A stretch of 45,540 nucleotides of DNA from Desulfocapsaceae bacterium (GCA_030653035.1 JAUSAB010000052.1:1-45540); one strand, 5' to 3'. Positions 33,439 to 42,928 are shown, counted from the stretch's first letter. A program made the numbers and translations. Notes: generated by a model from the letters alone, not told the origin.

Positions 33439-34569
33439 ATGAAATCAACAATGAGAATAAATTTTCTGGTGACAGCTGCGGCCGTTGTCCTGGCCATGAT
33501 GCTTCCTGGAACCGGCATGGCTGGAGATACCATAAAGCTTGGTGTGGCTGGGGCGCATAGCGGGGATCTGGCATCCTATGGCCTGCCAACCGTCAATGCT
33601 GCAAAACTGGTGGTGGCAGAGGTGAATGCCAAGGGGGGAGTCAATGGCAAAAAGGTGGAACTGCTGATAGAAGATGATACATGCAAGCCGGAGGTTGCAA
33701 CCAATATCGCCACCAAGCTGGTCTCCCAAGGGGTTGATGTGGTGCTCGGCCATATCTGTTCCGGGGCCACCAAGTCCGCCCTTCCTATCTATAAGGCGGC
33801 AGGGGTTATCCTCATCTCACCATCGGCTACCAGTCCGGAGTTGACCCAGAGTGGTGAGTATCCCAATTTCTTCCGGACCATTGCCCCTGATAACATGCAG
33901 GCGAAACCTGAAGTGGAATTTGCCCTGAATGTCCTTGGTGTGAAGAAGATTGCGGTGATTCATGACAAGGGTGATTATGGCAAAGGGGTCGCCGAGTTGG
34001 CTAAGGGATTTATTGAAAAATCGGGAAAGGGTGAGGTCGTCCTCTTTGAAGGGGTGACTCCCGGGGCTGTCGATTATTCAGCTATTGTCCAGAAGATCAA
34101 ACAGTCTCAGGCTGATGCCGTCATCTTTGGCGGGTACCATCCCGAGGCCTCAAAGATCGTCTCCATGATGCGCAAAAAACGGATGAACATAGCATTTCTC
34201 TCCGATGACGGGGTGAAGGATGATACCTTTATCAAGGTGGCCGGCAAGGACGCGGAAGGGGTATATGCCACAGGTCCAAAGAATAACTCGAAAAATCCCT
34301 TGTCCCAGGCCGCCGTTGCCGCTCACAAACAGGCCTATAATGGTGACCCCGGCGCCTTTTATGAAAGCGCCTATGCCGCGTCTCTGGCCATTCTTAATGC
34401 CATCGGCAAGGCTGGTTCCACCGAGAGAGCGGCGGTAACCAAGGCCCTGCAGACAGAAAGAGTTGATACGCCTGTGGGTACGATCAACTTTGACGCACTG
34501 GGGGATGCCGTGGGTGTTGGTTTTGCCATGTATCAGGTTAAGAATGGCCAGTTTATTGAAGTAAAATAA
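33439..34569 (+). CDS. livK: Branched-chain amino acid ABC transporter, periplasmic binding protein
   Basis: The 376-residue product has a signal peptide (FLVTAAAVVLAMMLPGTGMAG) and the LIVBP fold with IKLGVAGAHSGDLASYGL near residue 32 and the conserved disulfide pair Cys (DDTCKPE and GHICSGATKSALP). It would capture leucine, isoleucine, valine or related amides outside the inner membrane and pass them to LivHMGF. AAGGAAAA precedes ATG 33439. It is separated from livH by 142 bases containing heptad repeats, whereas the other transporter genes are tightly packed. Confidence 0.93.
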   Translation: MKSTMRINFLVTAAAVVLAMMLPGTGMAGDTIKLGVAGAHSGDLASYGLPTVNAAKLVVAEVNAKGGVNGKKVELLIEDDTCKPEVATNIATKLVSQGVDVVLGHICSGATKSALPIYKAAGVILISPSATSPELTQSGEYPNFFRTIAPDNMQAKPEVEFALNVLGVKKIAVIHDKGDYGKGVAELAKGFIEKSGKGEVVLFEGVTPGAVDYSAIVQKIKQSQADAVIFGGYHPEASKIVSMMRKKRMNIAFLSDDGVKDDTFIKVAGKDAEGVYATGPKNNSKNPLSQAAVAAHKQAYNGDPGAFYESAYAASLAILNAIGKAGSTERAAVTKALQTERVDTPVGTINFDALGDAVGVGFAMYQVKNGQFIEVK

Positions 34570-34573
34570 GATA

Positions 34574-34694
34574 GACTGAAGGCTAAAGGCTGAAGACTAA
34601 AAACCAAGAAACAAAATCTGGCGCATTTCATACAGCGTTGTCGGATGGGTTAAGAGGAATAAAAAATCATTGGAAGCCCCTTCAGCCTTCAGCC
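34574..34694. repeat. Inverted heptanucleotide repeats between livK and livH
   Basis: GACTGAA-GGCTAAA-GGCTGAA-GACTAAA (34574-34601) faces TTCAGCC-TTCAGCC (34681-34694) in opposite orientation, so GGCTGAA and TTCAGCC can pair across about 80 bases. Such a hairpin might dampen read-through from livK to livHMGF; that role is inference. Confidence 0.55.
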
Positions 34695-34711
34695 TAACCA
34701 CCTGAACAATC

Positions 34712-35614
34712 ATGGATTATTTCATTGAACTCTTTTTGAGCGGTTTGACCAGGGGCTCAATCTACGCCCTGATTGCCCTGGGTTACACCATGGTCTACGG
34801 GATTATCGGCCTGATCAATTTTGCCCATGGCGAGATTTACATGATCGGGGCCTTTACCTCTTTTATCGTGGCCACAACGCTGTCGATCTATGGTTTTCCT
34901 CTGGCTGCTATTGTCGTGGTCGCTGGCGTTGCGGCGGCGATCTGGTCGTCGGCCTATGGTTATACGGTGGAGAAGATTGCCTATAAACCTCTGCGTCATG
35001 CACCGCGCCTAGCGCCGCTGATCAGCGCTATCGGCATGTCCATTCTCCTGCAGAACTATGTCCTCCTGGCCCAGACCTCTGATTTCCTGGCGTTTCCGGC
35101 CTTGATCCCTGAGTTTGCCTTCATGGAACCGGTGGCCCATATCATTGGCTCTTCCGATCTGGTCATCCTCATCACCACCGCCGTGGTCATGCTGGCCCTG
35201 ACCCTGTTCATCAAATTTACCCGGATCGGCAAGGCCATGCGGGCCACGGCCCAGGATCGGACCATGGCTCTCTTGGTGGGCATCAATGTGGACAGGGTCA
35301 TCTCCGCAACCTTTATTCTCGGCTCAGCCCTGGCCGCCATCGGGGGACTGCTGATTGCCTCCCATATTGGCCAGATCAATTTCGCCATTGGCTTTATCGC
35401 CGGCATCAAGGCCTTTACCGCTGCGGTACTCGGCGGGATCGGCTCGATTCCGGGCGCCGTCCTCGGCAGTCTGGTCCTGGGGCTGACCGAGAGTTTTGCC
35501 ACCGGCTATGTCTCCAGTGATTATGAAGATGTCTTTGCCTTTTCCCTGCTGGTCCTGATCCTGATCTTCAAGCCGTCCGGCCTGCTTGGCAAGGCCGATA
35601 CCAAGAAGGTATGA
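34712..35614 (+). CDS. livH: LivH, branched-chain amino acid permease
   Basis: The 300-residue product is a multi-helix inner-membrane protein (about eight helices) of the LivH family: GLTRGSIYALIALGYTMVYGIIGLINFAHGE at the N-terminus, RHAPRLAPLISAIGMSILLQN in the middle, and GFIAGIKAFTAAVLGGIGSIPGAVLGSLVLGLTES near the C-terminus, which is the ATPase-coupling loop region. ATG 34712 lacks a good ribosome site. It is followed by livM after 7 bases. Confidence 0.95.
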   Translation: MDYFIELFLSGLTRGSIYALIALGYTMVYGIIGLINFAHGEIYMIGAFTSFIVATTLSIYGFPLAAIVVVAGVAAAIWSSAYGYTVEKIAYKPLRHAPRLAPLISAIGMSILLQNYVLLAQTSDFLAFPALIPEFAFMEPVAHIIGSSDLVILITTAVVMLALTLFIKFTRIGKAMRATAQDRTMALLVGINVDRVISATFILGSALAAIGGLLIASHIGQINFAIGFIAGIKAFTAAVLGGIGSIPGAVLGSLVLGLTESFATGYVSSDYEDVFAFSLLVLILIFKPSGLLGKADTKKV

Positions 35615-35621
35615 GCGGGCC

Positions 35622-36860
35622 ATGATGATGACAGTGAAGGAAATAAAAAAATCGCTGCTGGTCTCGCTCTGGTTTGTCTTCCTCACCTTTCCGATAATGG
35701 TGATCAAAGTGAATCCTATCGAGCGTACCGTCACCTGGCGTTGGAGTAATGTTTTGTATGTGGCCGTCGGCAGTTTTGTCATCTCCTTGCTGGCCAAGGC
35801 CTGGCTGGTCAGGAAGGCACGGGCGGCAGGCAGGCAACAGGCTGCCTGCCAGGCACGGGCTTCAATCCTTCAGGAACTCCTGCACAGGCCGGGATATCGC
35901 TATCCCCTGATCATCATGTTTTCAGGGCTGGCCCTGGCCTTTCCCCATCTTTTCTCCACCTATCAGGCCAATATCATGACCACCGCCCTGATGTATATCG
36001 TCCTGGGGTTGGGGTTGAATATCGTGGTTGGGGTGGCCGGTCTCCTTGATCTTGGCTATGTCGCTTTTTATGCCATTGGCGCCTACAGTTACGCCCTGCT
36101 CAACCTCAATTTTCATCTGGGATTCTGGGCGGCGCTGCCCATCGGCGGGCTTCTGGCCGCCTTGTTCGGGCTGTTGCTCGGGTTCCCGGTGCTCCGCCTG
36201 CGCGGCGATTATCTGGCCATCGTCACCCTCGGATTTGGGGAGATCATCCGGCTGGTCCTGGAAAACTGGAACGCCTTTTCCAAGGGCCCAAGCGGCATCA
36301 GCAATATTCCCCGGCCCGGATTTTTCGGCCTGGAGATGTCGCTTGATCATGCCATGATTTATATGTATTATCTGATGATTGGACTGGTGCTCCTGACCGT
36401 CTTTGTGGTGAACAGGCTCCAGCATTCACGGCTGGGTCGGGCCTGGCTGGCCCTGCGCGAAGATGAGATCGCCTGTCAGGCCATGGGGATTGACAAGACC
36501 AGGATAAAATTGACTGCCTTTGCCCTCGGCGCCTTCTGGGCCGGCCTTGTTGGGGTGATCTTTGCCGCCAAGACCACCTTTGTCAATCCGGCAAGTTTTA
36601 CCTTTCTCGAATCGGCCATTATCCTCGCCATTGTCGTGCTTGGGGGGATGGGCTCCATCGTCGGGGTCATTTGCAGCGCCCTGATCCTGACCCTGTTGCC
36701 TGAGTATCTGCGGGCCCTGTCCGAGTACCGGATGCTGGCCTTTGGCGCGATTCTGGTGGCCATGATGATCTTCAAACCAGAGGGCCTGATTGCCGCTGTC
36801 CGCAGAACGTATCGTTTTCACGAACGAAAAAGTGTGGCCGCCTTACAGGATGATGAATAA
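35622..36860 (+). CDS. livM: LivM, branched-chain amino acid permease
   Basis: The frame gives 412 residues from the ATG at 35622 (two more ATG codons follow at 35625 and 35628); the N-terminal 110 residues are an extra cytoplasmic and two-helix region, as in E. coli LivM. The core has YIVLGLGLNIVVGVAGLLDLGYVAFYAIGAYSYALL, FGEIIRLVLENW and SRLGRAWLALREDEIACQAMGID, with the coupling motif typical of LivM. It follows livH by 7 bases and precedes livG by 4 bases. Confidence 0.94.
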   Translation: MMMTVKEIKKSLLVSLWFVFLTFPIMVIKVNPIERTVTWRWSNVLYVAVGSFVISLLAKAWLVRKARAAGRQQAACQARASILQELLHRPGYRYPLIIMFSGLALAFPHLFSTYQANIMTTALMYIVLGLGLNIVVGVAGLLDLGYVAFYAIGAYSYALLNLNFHLGFWAALPIGGLLAALFGLLLGFPVLRLRGDYLAIVTLGFGEIIRLVLENWNAFSKGPSGISNIPRPGFFGLEMSLDHAMIYMYYLMIGLVLLTVFVVNRLQHSRLGRAWLALREDEIACQAMGIDKTRIKLTAFALGAFWAGLVGVIFAAKTTFVNPASFTFLESAIILAIVVLGGMGSIVGVICSALILTLLPEYLRALSEYRMLAFGAILVAMMIFKPEGLIAAVRRTYRFHERKSVAALQDDE

Positions 36861-36864
36861 GCGG

Positions 36865-37653
36865 ATGAGCAAGCCGATTCTAGACGTCAGCGGTCTGACC
36901 ATGGATTTCGGCGGGATCCGGGCCCTCGATCATCTTGATTTTGATGTGCAGGCCACCGAGATTGTGGCCCTGATCGGTCCCAATGGCGCCGGCAAGACCA
37001 CACTGTTTAACTGTTTGACCGGGATCTATCAGCCCACGGATGGCGAGATTCGACTGGCGTGTCCGAAAACGGGACAACAGACCCGGTTGAATGGCCTGAA
37101 ACCCAACAAGATTACGGAAAAGGGGATGGCCCGGACCTTTCAGAACATCCGGCTCTTTTCCCAGATGACCGTGCTGGAAAACGTGATGATCGGCAGACAC
37201 TGCCGGACGCATTCGTTGATTCTGGGCGCCATCCTCCGGAATCGCAAGACCAGAGAGGAAGAGCAGGAGACCATTCACAAGAGCTATGAGATCCTTGAAA
37301 AGGTCGGACTTGCCGGGCAGGTTGATGAATTGGCCGGTAATCTCTCCTATGGGGCGCAGCGGCGTCTGGAGATTGCCAGGGCCTTGGCCACTGAGCCCTT
37401 CCTGTTGCTCCTGGATGAGCCCGCCGCCGGGATGAATCCCCAGGAAACAGTTGAACTTGTCACCCTAATCCGCCAGATCCGTGATGAGGGCCATGCCATC
37501 CTGCTGATTGAGCATGACATGAAACTGGTGATGACCCTCTCCGACCGTGTTGTGGTCATGGATTACGGAGAAAAGATCGCCGAGGGGACACCGGAGCAAA
37601 TCCGCACCAACCGGGAAGTAATCAAGGCCTATCTTGGTGAGGACGGGGAGTGA
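36865..37653 (+). CDS. livG: LivG, ABC transporter ATPase
   Basis: The start at ATG 36865 (MSKPILDVSGLTMDFGG) gives 262 residues, the usual length; ATGs at 36850 and 36853 would overlap livM. Motifs: Walker A GPNGAGKTTLFNCLTG near residue 35, Q-loop ARTFQNIRLF, signature LSYGAQRRLEIARALA near 165, Walker B FLLLLDEPAAGMNP and switch His IEHDMKL. It energises LivHM together with LivF. Confidence 0.95.
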   Translation: MSKPILDVSGLTMDFGGIRALDHLDFDVQATEIVALIGPNGAGKTTLFNCLTGIYQPTDGEIRLACPKTGQQTRLNGLKPNKITEKGMARTFQNIRLFSQMTVLENVMIGRHCRTHSLILGAILRNRKTREEEQETIHKSYEILEKVGLAGQVDELAGNLSYGAQRRLEIARALATEPFLLLLDEPAAGMNPQETVELVTLIRQIRDEGHAILLIEHDMKLVMTLSDRVVVMDYGEKIAEGTPEQIRTNREVIKAYLGEDGE

Positions 37654-37659
37654 TGGCCC

Positions 37660-38367
37660 ATGCTTGAACTGCAGAATATCCAGGCCGGATATGGCAATGT
37701 CCAGGCCCTGCCGGATATCAGCCTGACCATCCAAAAAGGTGAGATCATTACCCTGATCGGGGCTAACGGCGCCGGCAAAAGCACCACGCTTATGGCCATC
37801 TCCGGGATTGTTCCGTGCCGGAGCGGGAAAATCCTGTTGCAGGGCAAGGAGATACAAGGCCTTGCCCCTGACCGGATCGTGGCCATGGGGGTCTGCCAGG
37901 TCCCGGAAGGAAGACATATCTTTGCCGATCTGACGGTTCAGGAGAATCTGGATCTGGGCTCTTTTCTGCGCACCGACAAGGCGGGGATCAGGCAGGATCT
38001 GGAGTATGTCTATTCGCTGTTTCCTTTCCTGGCTGAGCGCCGGCATCAGTCGGGCGGGACGCTCAGCGGCGGCGAGCAGCAGATGCTGGCCATGTCACGG
38101 GCCCTGATGGCCAGGCCGCGACTCCTGCTTCTTGATGAGCCGTCTATGGGGCTTGCTCCGCTTATGATCAAGCAGATATTTGCAATCATCAAGGCCATCA
38201 ATCAGGAGCACAATACCACCATCTTTCTGGTGGAGCAGAACGCGCATCAGGCCCTGCATATTGCTGATCGGGGCTATGTTATTGAAAATGGACGGATTGT
38301 TCTGACCGATAGCGCGGAGAAACTTCTAACTAATCCCGAGGTGCAAAAGGCGTATCTCGGGATTTAA
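37660..38367 (+). CDS. livF: LivF, ABC transporter ATPase
   Basis: The 235-residue product has Walker A GANGAGKSTTLMAISG near residue 33, the LivF-type CQVPEGRHIFADLTVQENL, signature LSGGEQQMLAMSRALM, Walker B LLLLDEPSMGLAP and switch His-like LVEQNAHQ. It pairs with LivG. The gap to livG is 6 bases, and to the next gene 25 bases. Confidence 0.96.
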   Translation: MLELQNIQAGYGNVQALPDISLTIQKGEIITLIGANGAGKSTTLMAISGIVPCRSGKILLQGKEIQGLAPDRIVAMGVCQVPEGRHIFADLTVQENLDLGSFLRTDKAGIRQDLEYVYSLFPFLAERRHQSGGTLSGGEQQMLAMSRALMARPRLLLLDEPSMGLAPLMIKQIFAIIKAINQEHNTTIFLVEQNAHQALHIADRGYVIENGRIVLTDSAEKLLTNPEVQKAYLGI

Positions 38368-38392
38368 ATTTAATGAAATATCTTAGGGTTGA

Positions 38393-39385
38393 GTGGTGAA
38401 GAGAGTGAAGAATGTGAAGGCGGGAGTGATTGGGGTTGGCTATCTGGGGAAATTCCATGCCCAGAAATATGCCGGGCTGGAAGGGGTGGAGCTGATTGGG
38501 GTAGTCGATGTCGATCCGGTCATGGCCGGCAAGATTGCTGCCGAGTGTGGCTGTGCACCCTTTACCGATTACCGGCAGCTTCTGCCCCTGGTTGATGCGG
38601 TCTCCATTGTCGTGCCCACCAGTTATCATCATCAGGTAGCCCTTGATTGTATTGAGGCAGGCGTGGATATCCTGCTGGAAAAACCGATCACTACCACCTT
38701 GGAGGAGGCCGATGATCTGATCAAGCGGGCCGATGCCAAAAAACTGATCCTGCAGGTGGGGCATCTGGAACGCTTTAATCCGGCGGTTCAGGCCATGGAG
38801 AAATTTCTCACCGTCCCGGTTTTTATTGAAAGCAGCCGGATCTCACCGTTTAAAAACCGGGGCGTGGATGTGGACGTGGTCCTTGATCTCATGATCCATG
38901 ATATTGATATTATTCTCAGTATTGTCAAGTCACCTTTGAAGTCCATCCAGACCGTGGGCGCCCCGGTGGTGACCGCGACCACCGATATCGCCAATGCCCG
39001 TCTGGTCTTTGAAAACGGGGCCACCGCCAATGTGACGGTCAGCAGGATCGCGCGCACCACGATTCGTAAGATGCGGATTTTTCAACCCGGTTCGTATATC
39101 AATGTCGATTTTGCGGGAAGAAAGATAATGACCATCCATCTGACTGATGAGATCCAGGCCAATGGCGCGCCGGGGCAGGATGTTGAGGTTACCTCCTTTC
39201 CGGCAAGCGATGCCTTAAAAGATGAGATCGCTCATTTTGTGGAATGTGTTCGCACCCGAAGCGAACCCCTGGTCTCCGGACGAGTCGGGCGGCAGGCCCT
39301 GGATGTTGCCCTCCAGGTGATGGCCCAGATCCGCGAGAGCCAGAAGCTGGAAGTGTACCGGCAAGTTGCCGCGGCCAAGAGATAG
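38393..39385 (+). CDS. Gfo/Idh/MocA sugar-nucleotide dehydrogenase, possibly GnnA-like
   Basis: The GTG start at 38393 gives 330 residues. The N-terminal Rossmann domain has AGVIGVGYLGKFHAQKYA near residue 11, DILLEKPITTTLEEADDLI near 92-110 (the EKP motif) and the C-terminal domain has the active-site HDIDIILSI and sugar-binding ESSRISPFKNRGVDVDVV stretch. It directly precedes lpxB, 6 bases apart. Dehydrogenases of this family beside lpx genes include GnnA, which oxidises UDP-GlcNAc at C3 for making diamino-sugar lipid A. No GnnB aminotransferase is in this window, so the assignment stays tentative. Confidence 0.85.
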   Translation: MVKRVKNVKAGVIGVGYLGKFHAQKYAGLEGVELIGVVDVDPVMAGKIAAECGCAPFTDYRQLLPLVDAVSIVVPTSYHHQVALDCIEAGVDILLEKPITTTLEEADDLIKRADAKKLILQVGHLERFNPAVQAMEKFLTVPVFIESSRISPFKNRGVDVDVVLDLMIHDIDIILSIVKSPLKSIQTVGAPVVTATTDIANARLVFENGATANVTVSRIARTTIRKMRIFQPGSYINVDFAGRKIMTIHLTDEIQANGAPGQDVEVTSFPASDALKDEIAHFVECVRTRSEPLVSGRVGRQALDVALQVMAQIRESQKLEVYRQVAAAKR

Positions 39386-39391
39386 CAGCCT

Positions 39392-40609
39392 ATGAACGCT
39401 GAAAATATTCCGACAGTGCAAAAAAAAGTAATGATCATTGCCGGAGAGGCCTCTGGCGATCTCCACGGCGCCCGACTAGTGCAGGCCATGCGCCAACAGG
39501 AGCCGGGGCTCGTTTTTTGCGGCATGGGTTCCAGGGAGCTTGCGGCCGCAGGCGTTGAGCTGCTTTTTGATGCGAGCAAGATCGCGGTCGTGGGTCTGAT
39601 CGAGGTGTTGACCCATCTTCCCGATATTGTTACCGCCCTGAAAATGCTCAAGAAACGAATGCTGCATGGCCGTCCTGATCTGCTGATCCTGATCGACTTT
39701 CCCGATTTTAATCTGATGCTGGCCAAGAGGGCGAAAAAACTCGGCATCCCGGTCTTTTATTATATCAGCCCTCAGGTTTGGGCGTGGCGGACAGGGCGGG
39801 TGAAGACCATCGGCCGGTTGGTCGATACCATCGGGGTGATTTTGCCCTTTGAGGAGGCTTTTTACTGTAGCCGTGGTGTTGCGGCCCAGTATGTGGGGCA
39901 TCCTCTGCTCGATTCAGTCAAGGTGACATCCGATCGGGAATCCTTTTGCCGGAGGCACGGCATCAACCCGGCGCATAAACTGATCGGCCTTCTGCCGGGC
40001 AGCCGCCGGAAAGAGATATCAGCGCTGCTCCCCGACTTTCTGGCTGCCGCCAAGCGTCTGCTCGGAAAATACGATAATGAATTCGTCTTTCTCCTGCCGG
40101 TTGCCGCGACCGTCTCGGAAGAAGATCTTTGGAACAATGGCCTGGAAGCCTATTCAGGGCAAATTAATATCCACCTGATCCGTGAGAACCGCTATGATAT
40201 GATGGCGGCCTGCGATGCTGTTGTCGCGGCCTCGGGCACGGTGACCCTTGAGCTTGCGATCCTTGGAATTCCGATGGTGGTTGTTTACAAGGTGTCTCCT
40301 CATACTTATTTTATCGGGAGATTGCTCGTTCGGCATATGCAATTTTTTTCTCTGGTCAATCTGATCGCTGAACGGTCGGTGGTGCCTGAACTTTTGCAGG
40401 ATGAAGTCAATCCCGGCAAAATTGAGGCAGAGCTTGTCCGCCTGCTCTTTGATGACAAGGCCAGGGCCGAAATGCTGATGGCCCTGGCTGAAGTTCGCAG
40501 TAAACTTGGCCAACCCGGCGCGTCACAACTGGCGGCTGGTCTGGCCTTGAAGCTCCTGAGAGTTCCAAGAAACAATGATTTCTGTATTTCAGAAAAACAA
40601 AAAGGGTGA
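39392..40609 (+). CDS. lpxB: LpxB, lipid-A-disaccharide synthase
   Basis: The 405-residue product is a GT-B glycosyltransferase of the LpxB family: [17 protein letters not shown] near residue 14, [16 protein letters not shown] near 125, [21 protein letters not shown] near 200, and [23 protein letters not shown] near 275. It joins lipid X and UDP-diacyl-GlcN at the inner membrane. It lies 6 bases after the Gfo/Idh gene and 4 bases before the FecR-type gene. The other lipid A genes in the window (lpxC, lpxK) lie on the opposite strand. Confidence 0.96.
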   Translation: MNAENIPTVQKKVMIIAGEASGDLHGARLVQAMRQQEPGLVFCGMGSRELAAAGVELLFDASKIAVVGLIEVLTHLPDIVTALKMLKKRMLHGRPDLLILIDFPDFNLMLAKRAKKLGIPVFYYISPQVWAWRTGRVKTIGRLVDTIGVILPFEEAFYCSRGVAAQYVGHPLLDSVKVTSDRESFCRRHGINPAHKLIGLLPGSRRKEISALLPDFLAAAKRLLGKYDNEFVFLLPVAATVSEEDLWNNGLEAYSGQINIHLIRENRYDMMAACDAVVAASGTVTLELAILGIPMVVVYKVSPHTYFIGRLLVRHMQFFSLVNLIAERSVVPELLQDEVNPGKIEAELVRLLFDDKARAEMLMALAEVRSKLGQPGASQLAAGLALKLLRVPRNNDFCISEKQKG

Positions 40610-40613
40610 TTCG

Positions 40614-42836
40614 ATGAAAAGAAAATTTCTTTTGAAAACGCTGACGCTCTGCCTGATGATTCTTTTACCTGTCTGGGCCGGTGCTGAAGACCTTGGCGCC
40701 TTGCGGCTGAGTCAAATGAAAGGTGATATCCAGGTCCAGTCCAAAGGAGCAACTGAATGGTTCCCCGCTACCATCAATCTGCCGATGCAGGCGGGAGACC
40801 GGTTATGGGCTCCAAAGGACGCGTGGGCTCAGGTGGAAACACAGGACGGAAGTGTCGTCAGGCTTGACGCTGACAGCTCGCTTGAAATCCTGGCGGTAGA
40901 AAAGGACTCGCTGCAGATGTACCTCAGTCAGGGGCAGGCGTATCTGAATTTCAAGAAGGGAATGGATTCCATGTTTCAATTGGATACCCCGAATTCTTCG
41001 CTCAGGATATATGACAGCTCGACCCTTAATGTCGCCCTCATCCCCAATGGCAATACCGATATCTCGGTGTTCCGTGGCGCTGTATTCGCTGAAAACAGAA
41101 GTGGTGAGGTCAGGGTTGGTGCCGGCAAAATGCTCTCCATAGATGGTGATGTGCCTTCCCTGGTAGCTCTCGGGCCGCCAAGTGATTGGGAAAAATGGAA
41201 CCGGGAATGGGATGAATCCCTGGTTAGCGATGAGGACAGCACACGATATCTGCCGCAGGAACTGTCAACATATGGCCGGGACTTGAACAGGAATGGCCGG
41301 TGGATTGAAACCAATGAATATGGGAATGTCTGGATTCCAACTACCCATGTCTCTGCTGAATGGGCCCCGTATCGTGAAGGCCGGTGGGTATGGATTGGTG
41401 ACGATTATGTCTGGATAGCCAGTGAACCTTGGGGCTGGGCACCTTACCATTACGGGCGATGGGCTCATATCTCTTCTCATGGCTGGTGCTGGGTTCCCCC
41501 GCCGCGCAATGAGGTCTATTGGGGACCTGGCTATGTCAGTTGGGTGTCAACCGAGAACGAGGTCGCCTGGGTACCGCTGGCCCCTGCCGAGATTTATTAC
41601 GGCCATGGCTATTATGGGCCCCACAGTGTCAATATTGTTAATGTGAATATGTATACCGTGGTGCAGGGCAGACATTACAGGAATGTCCATGTCCATAACG
41701 CCGTTACCGTGGTTCATCGGGAGACCTTCCTGACAGGACGGCATCATGAGATCAGACACCCTGAAAATCCTTTTTTGCATAAACCGATAAGTATCGGCCG
41801 ACCGAGAATTGAGCCCGGTCGAAATACCAAGATGCCGATTATCAGGGAGATCCCCAAGGTAAATCTGCCGCCCGCAAATATTCGGTCATTACCGGGAAAG
41901 TCGGAGGGTGGGGAGAGGCCTATGGTCAGAGAGCGTAACCGTTCGATTTTTACACCATCGGCGGCGCCACGACCCTTGGCACCCACAGTCAGGATGAACC
42001 CTGAACCAGGACTACAGCCAGAGCGACGTGTACCAGGGCCTGATGATCGGAAACAGATACTGGAACATAGCGTCATGCCAGGACAATTCAAAGGGCGGCC
42101 CCAAATTGACCCCGATGGTGTTAAGTCGGCAACACCGCCACCTGCTTCTGTCCACGGGAAACCGCCAGTCCAAAAAGGGGAAGGGAACGCCCCAGAGTTA
42201 CGTGAACGACCGCAGATCCCCGCCGAGCATCCCGTTATGCCCGGTCAGTTCAGGGGGCAGCCCAAAATTGACCCCGATGGAGTCAAGTCGGCAACGCCGC
42301 CACCTGCTCATATTCCAGGACCACCACCGTCCCAGAACGAAAGAAATAAGGCCCCGGAGTTACGTGAACGGCCACAGATTCCTGAGCATTCCGTCATTCC
42401 CGGACAGTTCAGGGGGCGACCCAATATTGACCCCGATGCCGTGAAAGCGGCACCGCCTGCACCCAAGCCGCAAATCGCACCCCCACCGCCGGCTCCTGCC
42501 CCGGTGATGCATGAGCGGCCGCAGATTCCTGAGCGTCCTGTCATGCCCAATCAGTTCAGGGGACGACCTAATATTGACCCCGATGGTGTGAAAACGGCAC
42601 CGCCACCACCTCCAAAGCCGCAGATTGCGCCGCCGCCCGTTCAACAAAGGCCGCAGCAGATCGCACCACCACCCGTTCAAAGGCCGCAGCAGATTGCACC
42701 GCCGCCCGTTCAAAGGAAGCAGCAGATTGCACCACCGCCGCAGGCCGCACCTCCTCAGGGGCAACCGGGCCATCTTGACCCAGAGGCATTAAAACGTCTC
42801 AAGAAACAACAGCAGGAGGCAGAGAAGAAAGATTAA
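40614..42836 (+). CDS. Exported FecR-domain / DUF6600-like protein with Pro-rich repeats
   Basis: ATG 40614 gives 740 residues with a signal peptide (LLKTLTLCLMILLPVWAGAE). Residues 30-170 are a FecR-type beta domain (GDRLWAPKDAWAQVETQDGSVVRL). Residues about 235-330 form an aromatic block rich in W-x-P-Y and G-x-W motifs (WAPYREGRWVWIGDDYVW, VPPPRNEVYWGPGYVSW), as in DUF6600. From about 460 on there are four repeats of about 45 residues built around VMPGQFRGRPNIDPDGVK and then four QIAPPPVQ units. It ends in a Lys/Glu/Gln-rich tail. Envelope or extracellular role likely; substrate unknown. It follows lpxB by 4 bases. Confidence 0.8.
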   Translation: MKRKFLLKTLTLCLMILLPVWAGAEDLGALRLSQMKGDIQVQSKGATEWFPATINLPMQAGDRLWAPKDAWAQVETQDGSVVRLDADSSLEILAVEKDSLQMYLSQGQAYLNFKKGMDSMFQLDTPNSSLRIYDSSTLNVALIPNGNTDISVFRGAVFAENRSGEVRVGAGKMLSIDGDVPSLVALGPPSDWEKWNREWDESLVSDEDSTRYLPQELSTYGRDLNRNGRWIETNEYGNVWIPTTHVSAEWAPYREGRWVWIGDDYVWIASEPWGWAPYHYGRWAHISSHGWCWVPPPRNEVYWGPGYVSWVSTENEVAWVPLAPAEIYYGHGYYGPHSVNIVNVNMYTVVQGRHYRNVHVHNAVTVVHRETFLTGRHHEIRHPENPFLHKPISIGRPRIEPGRNTKMPIIREIPKVNLPPANIRSLPGKSEGGERPMVRERNRSIFTPSAAPRPLAPTVRMNPEPGLQPERRVPGPDDRKQILEHSVMPGQFKGRPQIDPDGVKSATPPPASVHGKPPVQKGEGNAPELRERPQIPAEHPVMPGQFRGQPKIDPDGVKSATPPPAHIPGPPPSQNERNKAPELRERPQIPEHSVIPGQFRGRPNIDPDAVKAAPPAPKPQIAPPPPAPAPVMHERPQIPERPVMPNQFRGRPNIDPDGVKTAPPPPPKPQIAPPPVQQRPQQIAPPPVQRPQQIAPPPVQRKQQIAPPPQAAPPQGQPGHLDPEALKRLKKQQQEAEKKD
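42060..42740 (+). repeat. Coding tandem repeats (IDPDGVK modules and QIAPPPVQ units)
   Basis: Four imperfect DNA copies encode VMPGQFxGxPxIDPDGVK modules (near 42070, 42235, 42385 and 42535), followed by short repeats encoding QIAPPPVQ up to about 42740. They lie inside the FecR-type gene and could mediate copy-number change. Confidence 0.75.
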
Positions 42837-42866
42837 CAACAGGGCGATGGTGGCAAGGATACGAGG

Positions 42867-42928
42867 GGATGCGACCCCAATTTCCATGAAGAGAGTCGGA
42901 CGCATCCTTTTGCTGCTAAAATTGGGGT
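42867..42928. repeat. Two interleaved inverted repeats downstream of the FecR-type gene
   Basis: GGATGCG (42867-42873) pairs with CGCATCC (42901-42907), and the directly adjoining ACCCCAATTT (42874-42883) pairs with AAATTGGGGT (42919-42928). The arms are interleaved, so only one hairpin or a pseudoknot-like fold can form at once. It lies in the 220-base gap after the FecR-type gene, with no open frame. Confidence 0.5.

Noticed and set aside
42060-42740. Regular repeats resembling a CRISPR array
   Set aside because: The repeats encode Pro-rich IDPDGVK modules in frame in the FecR-type gene, and have no constant-length spacers.
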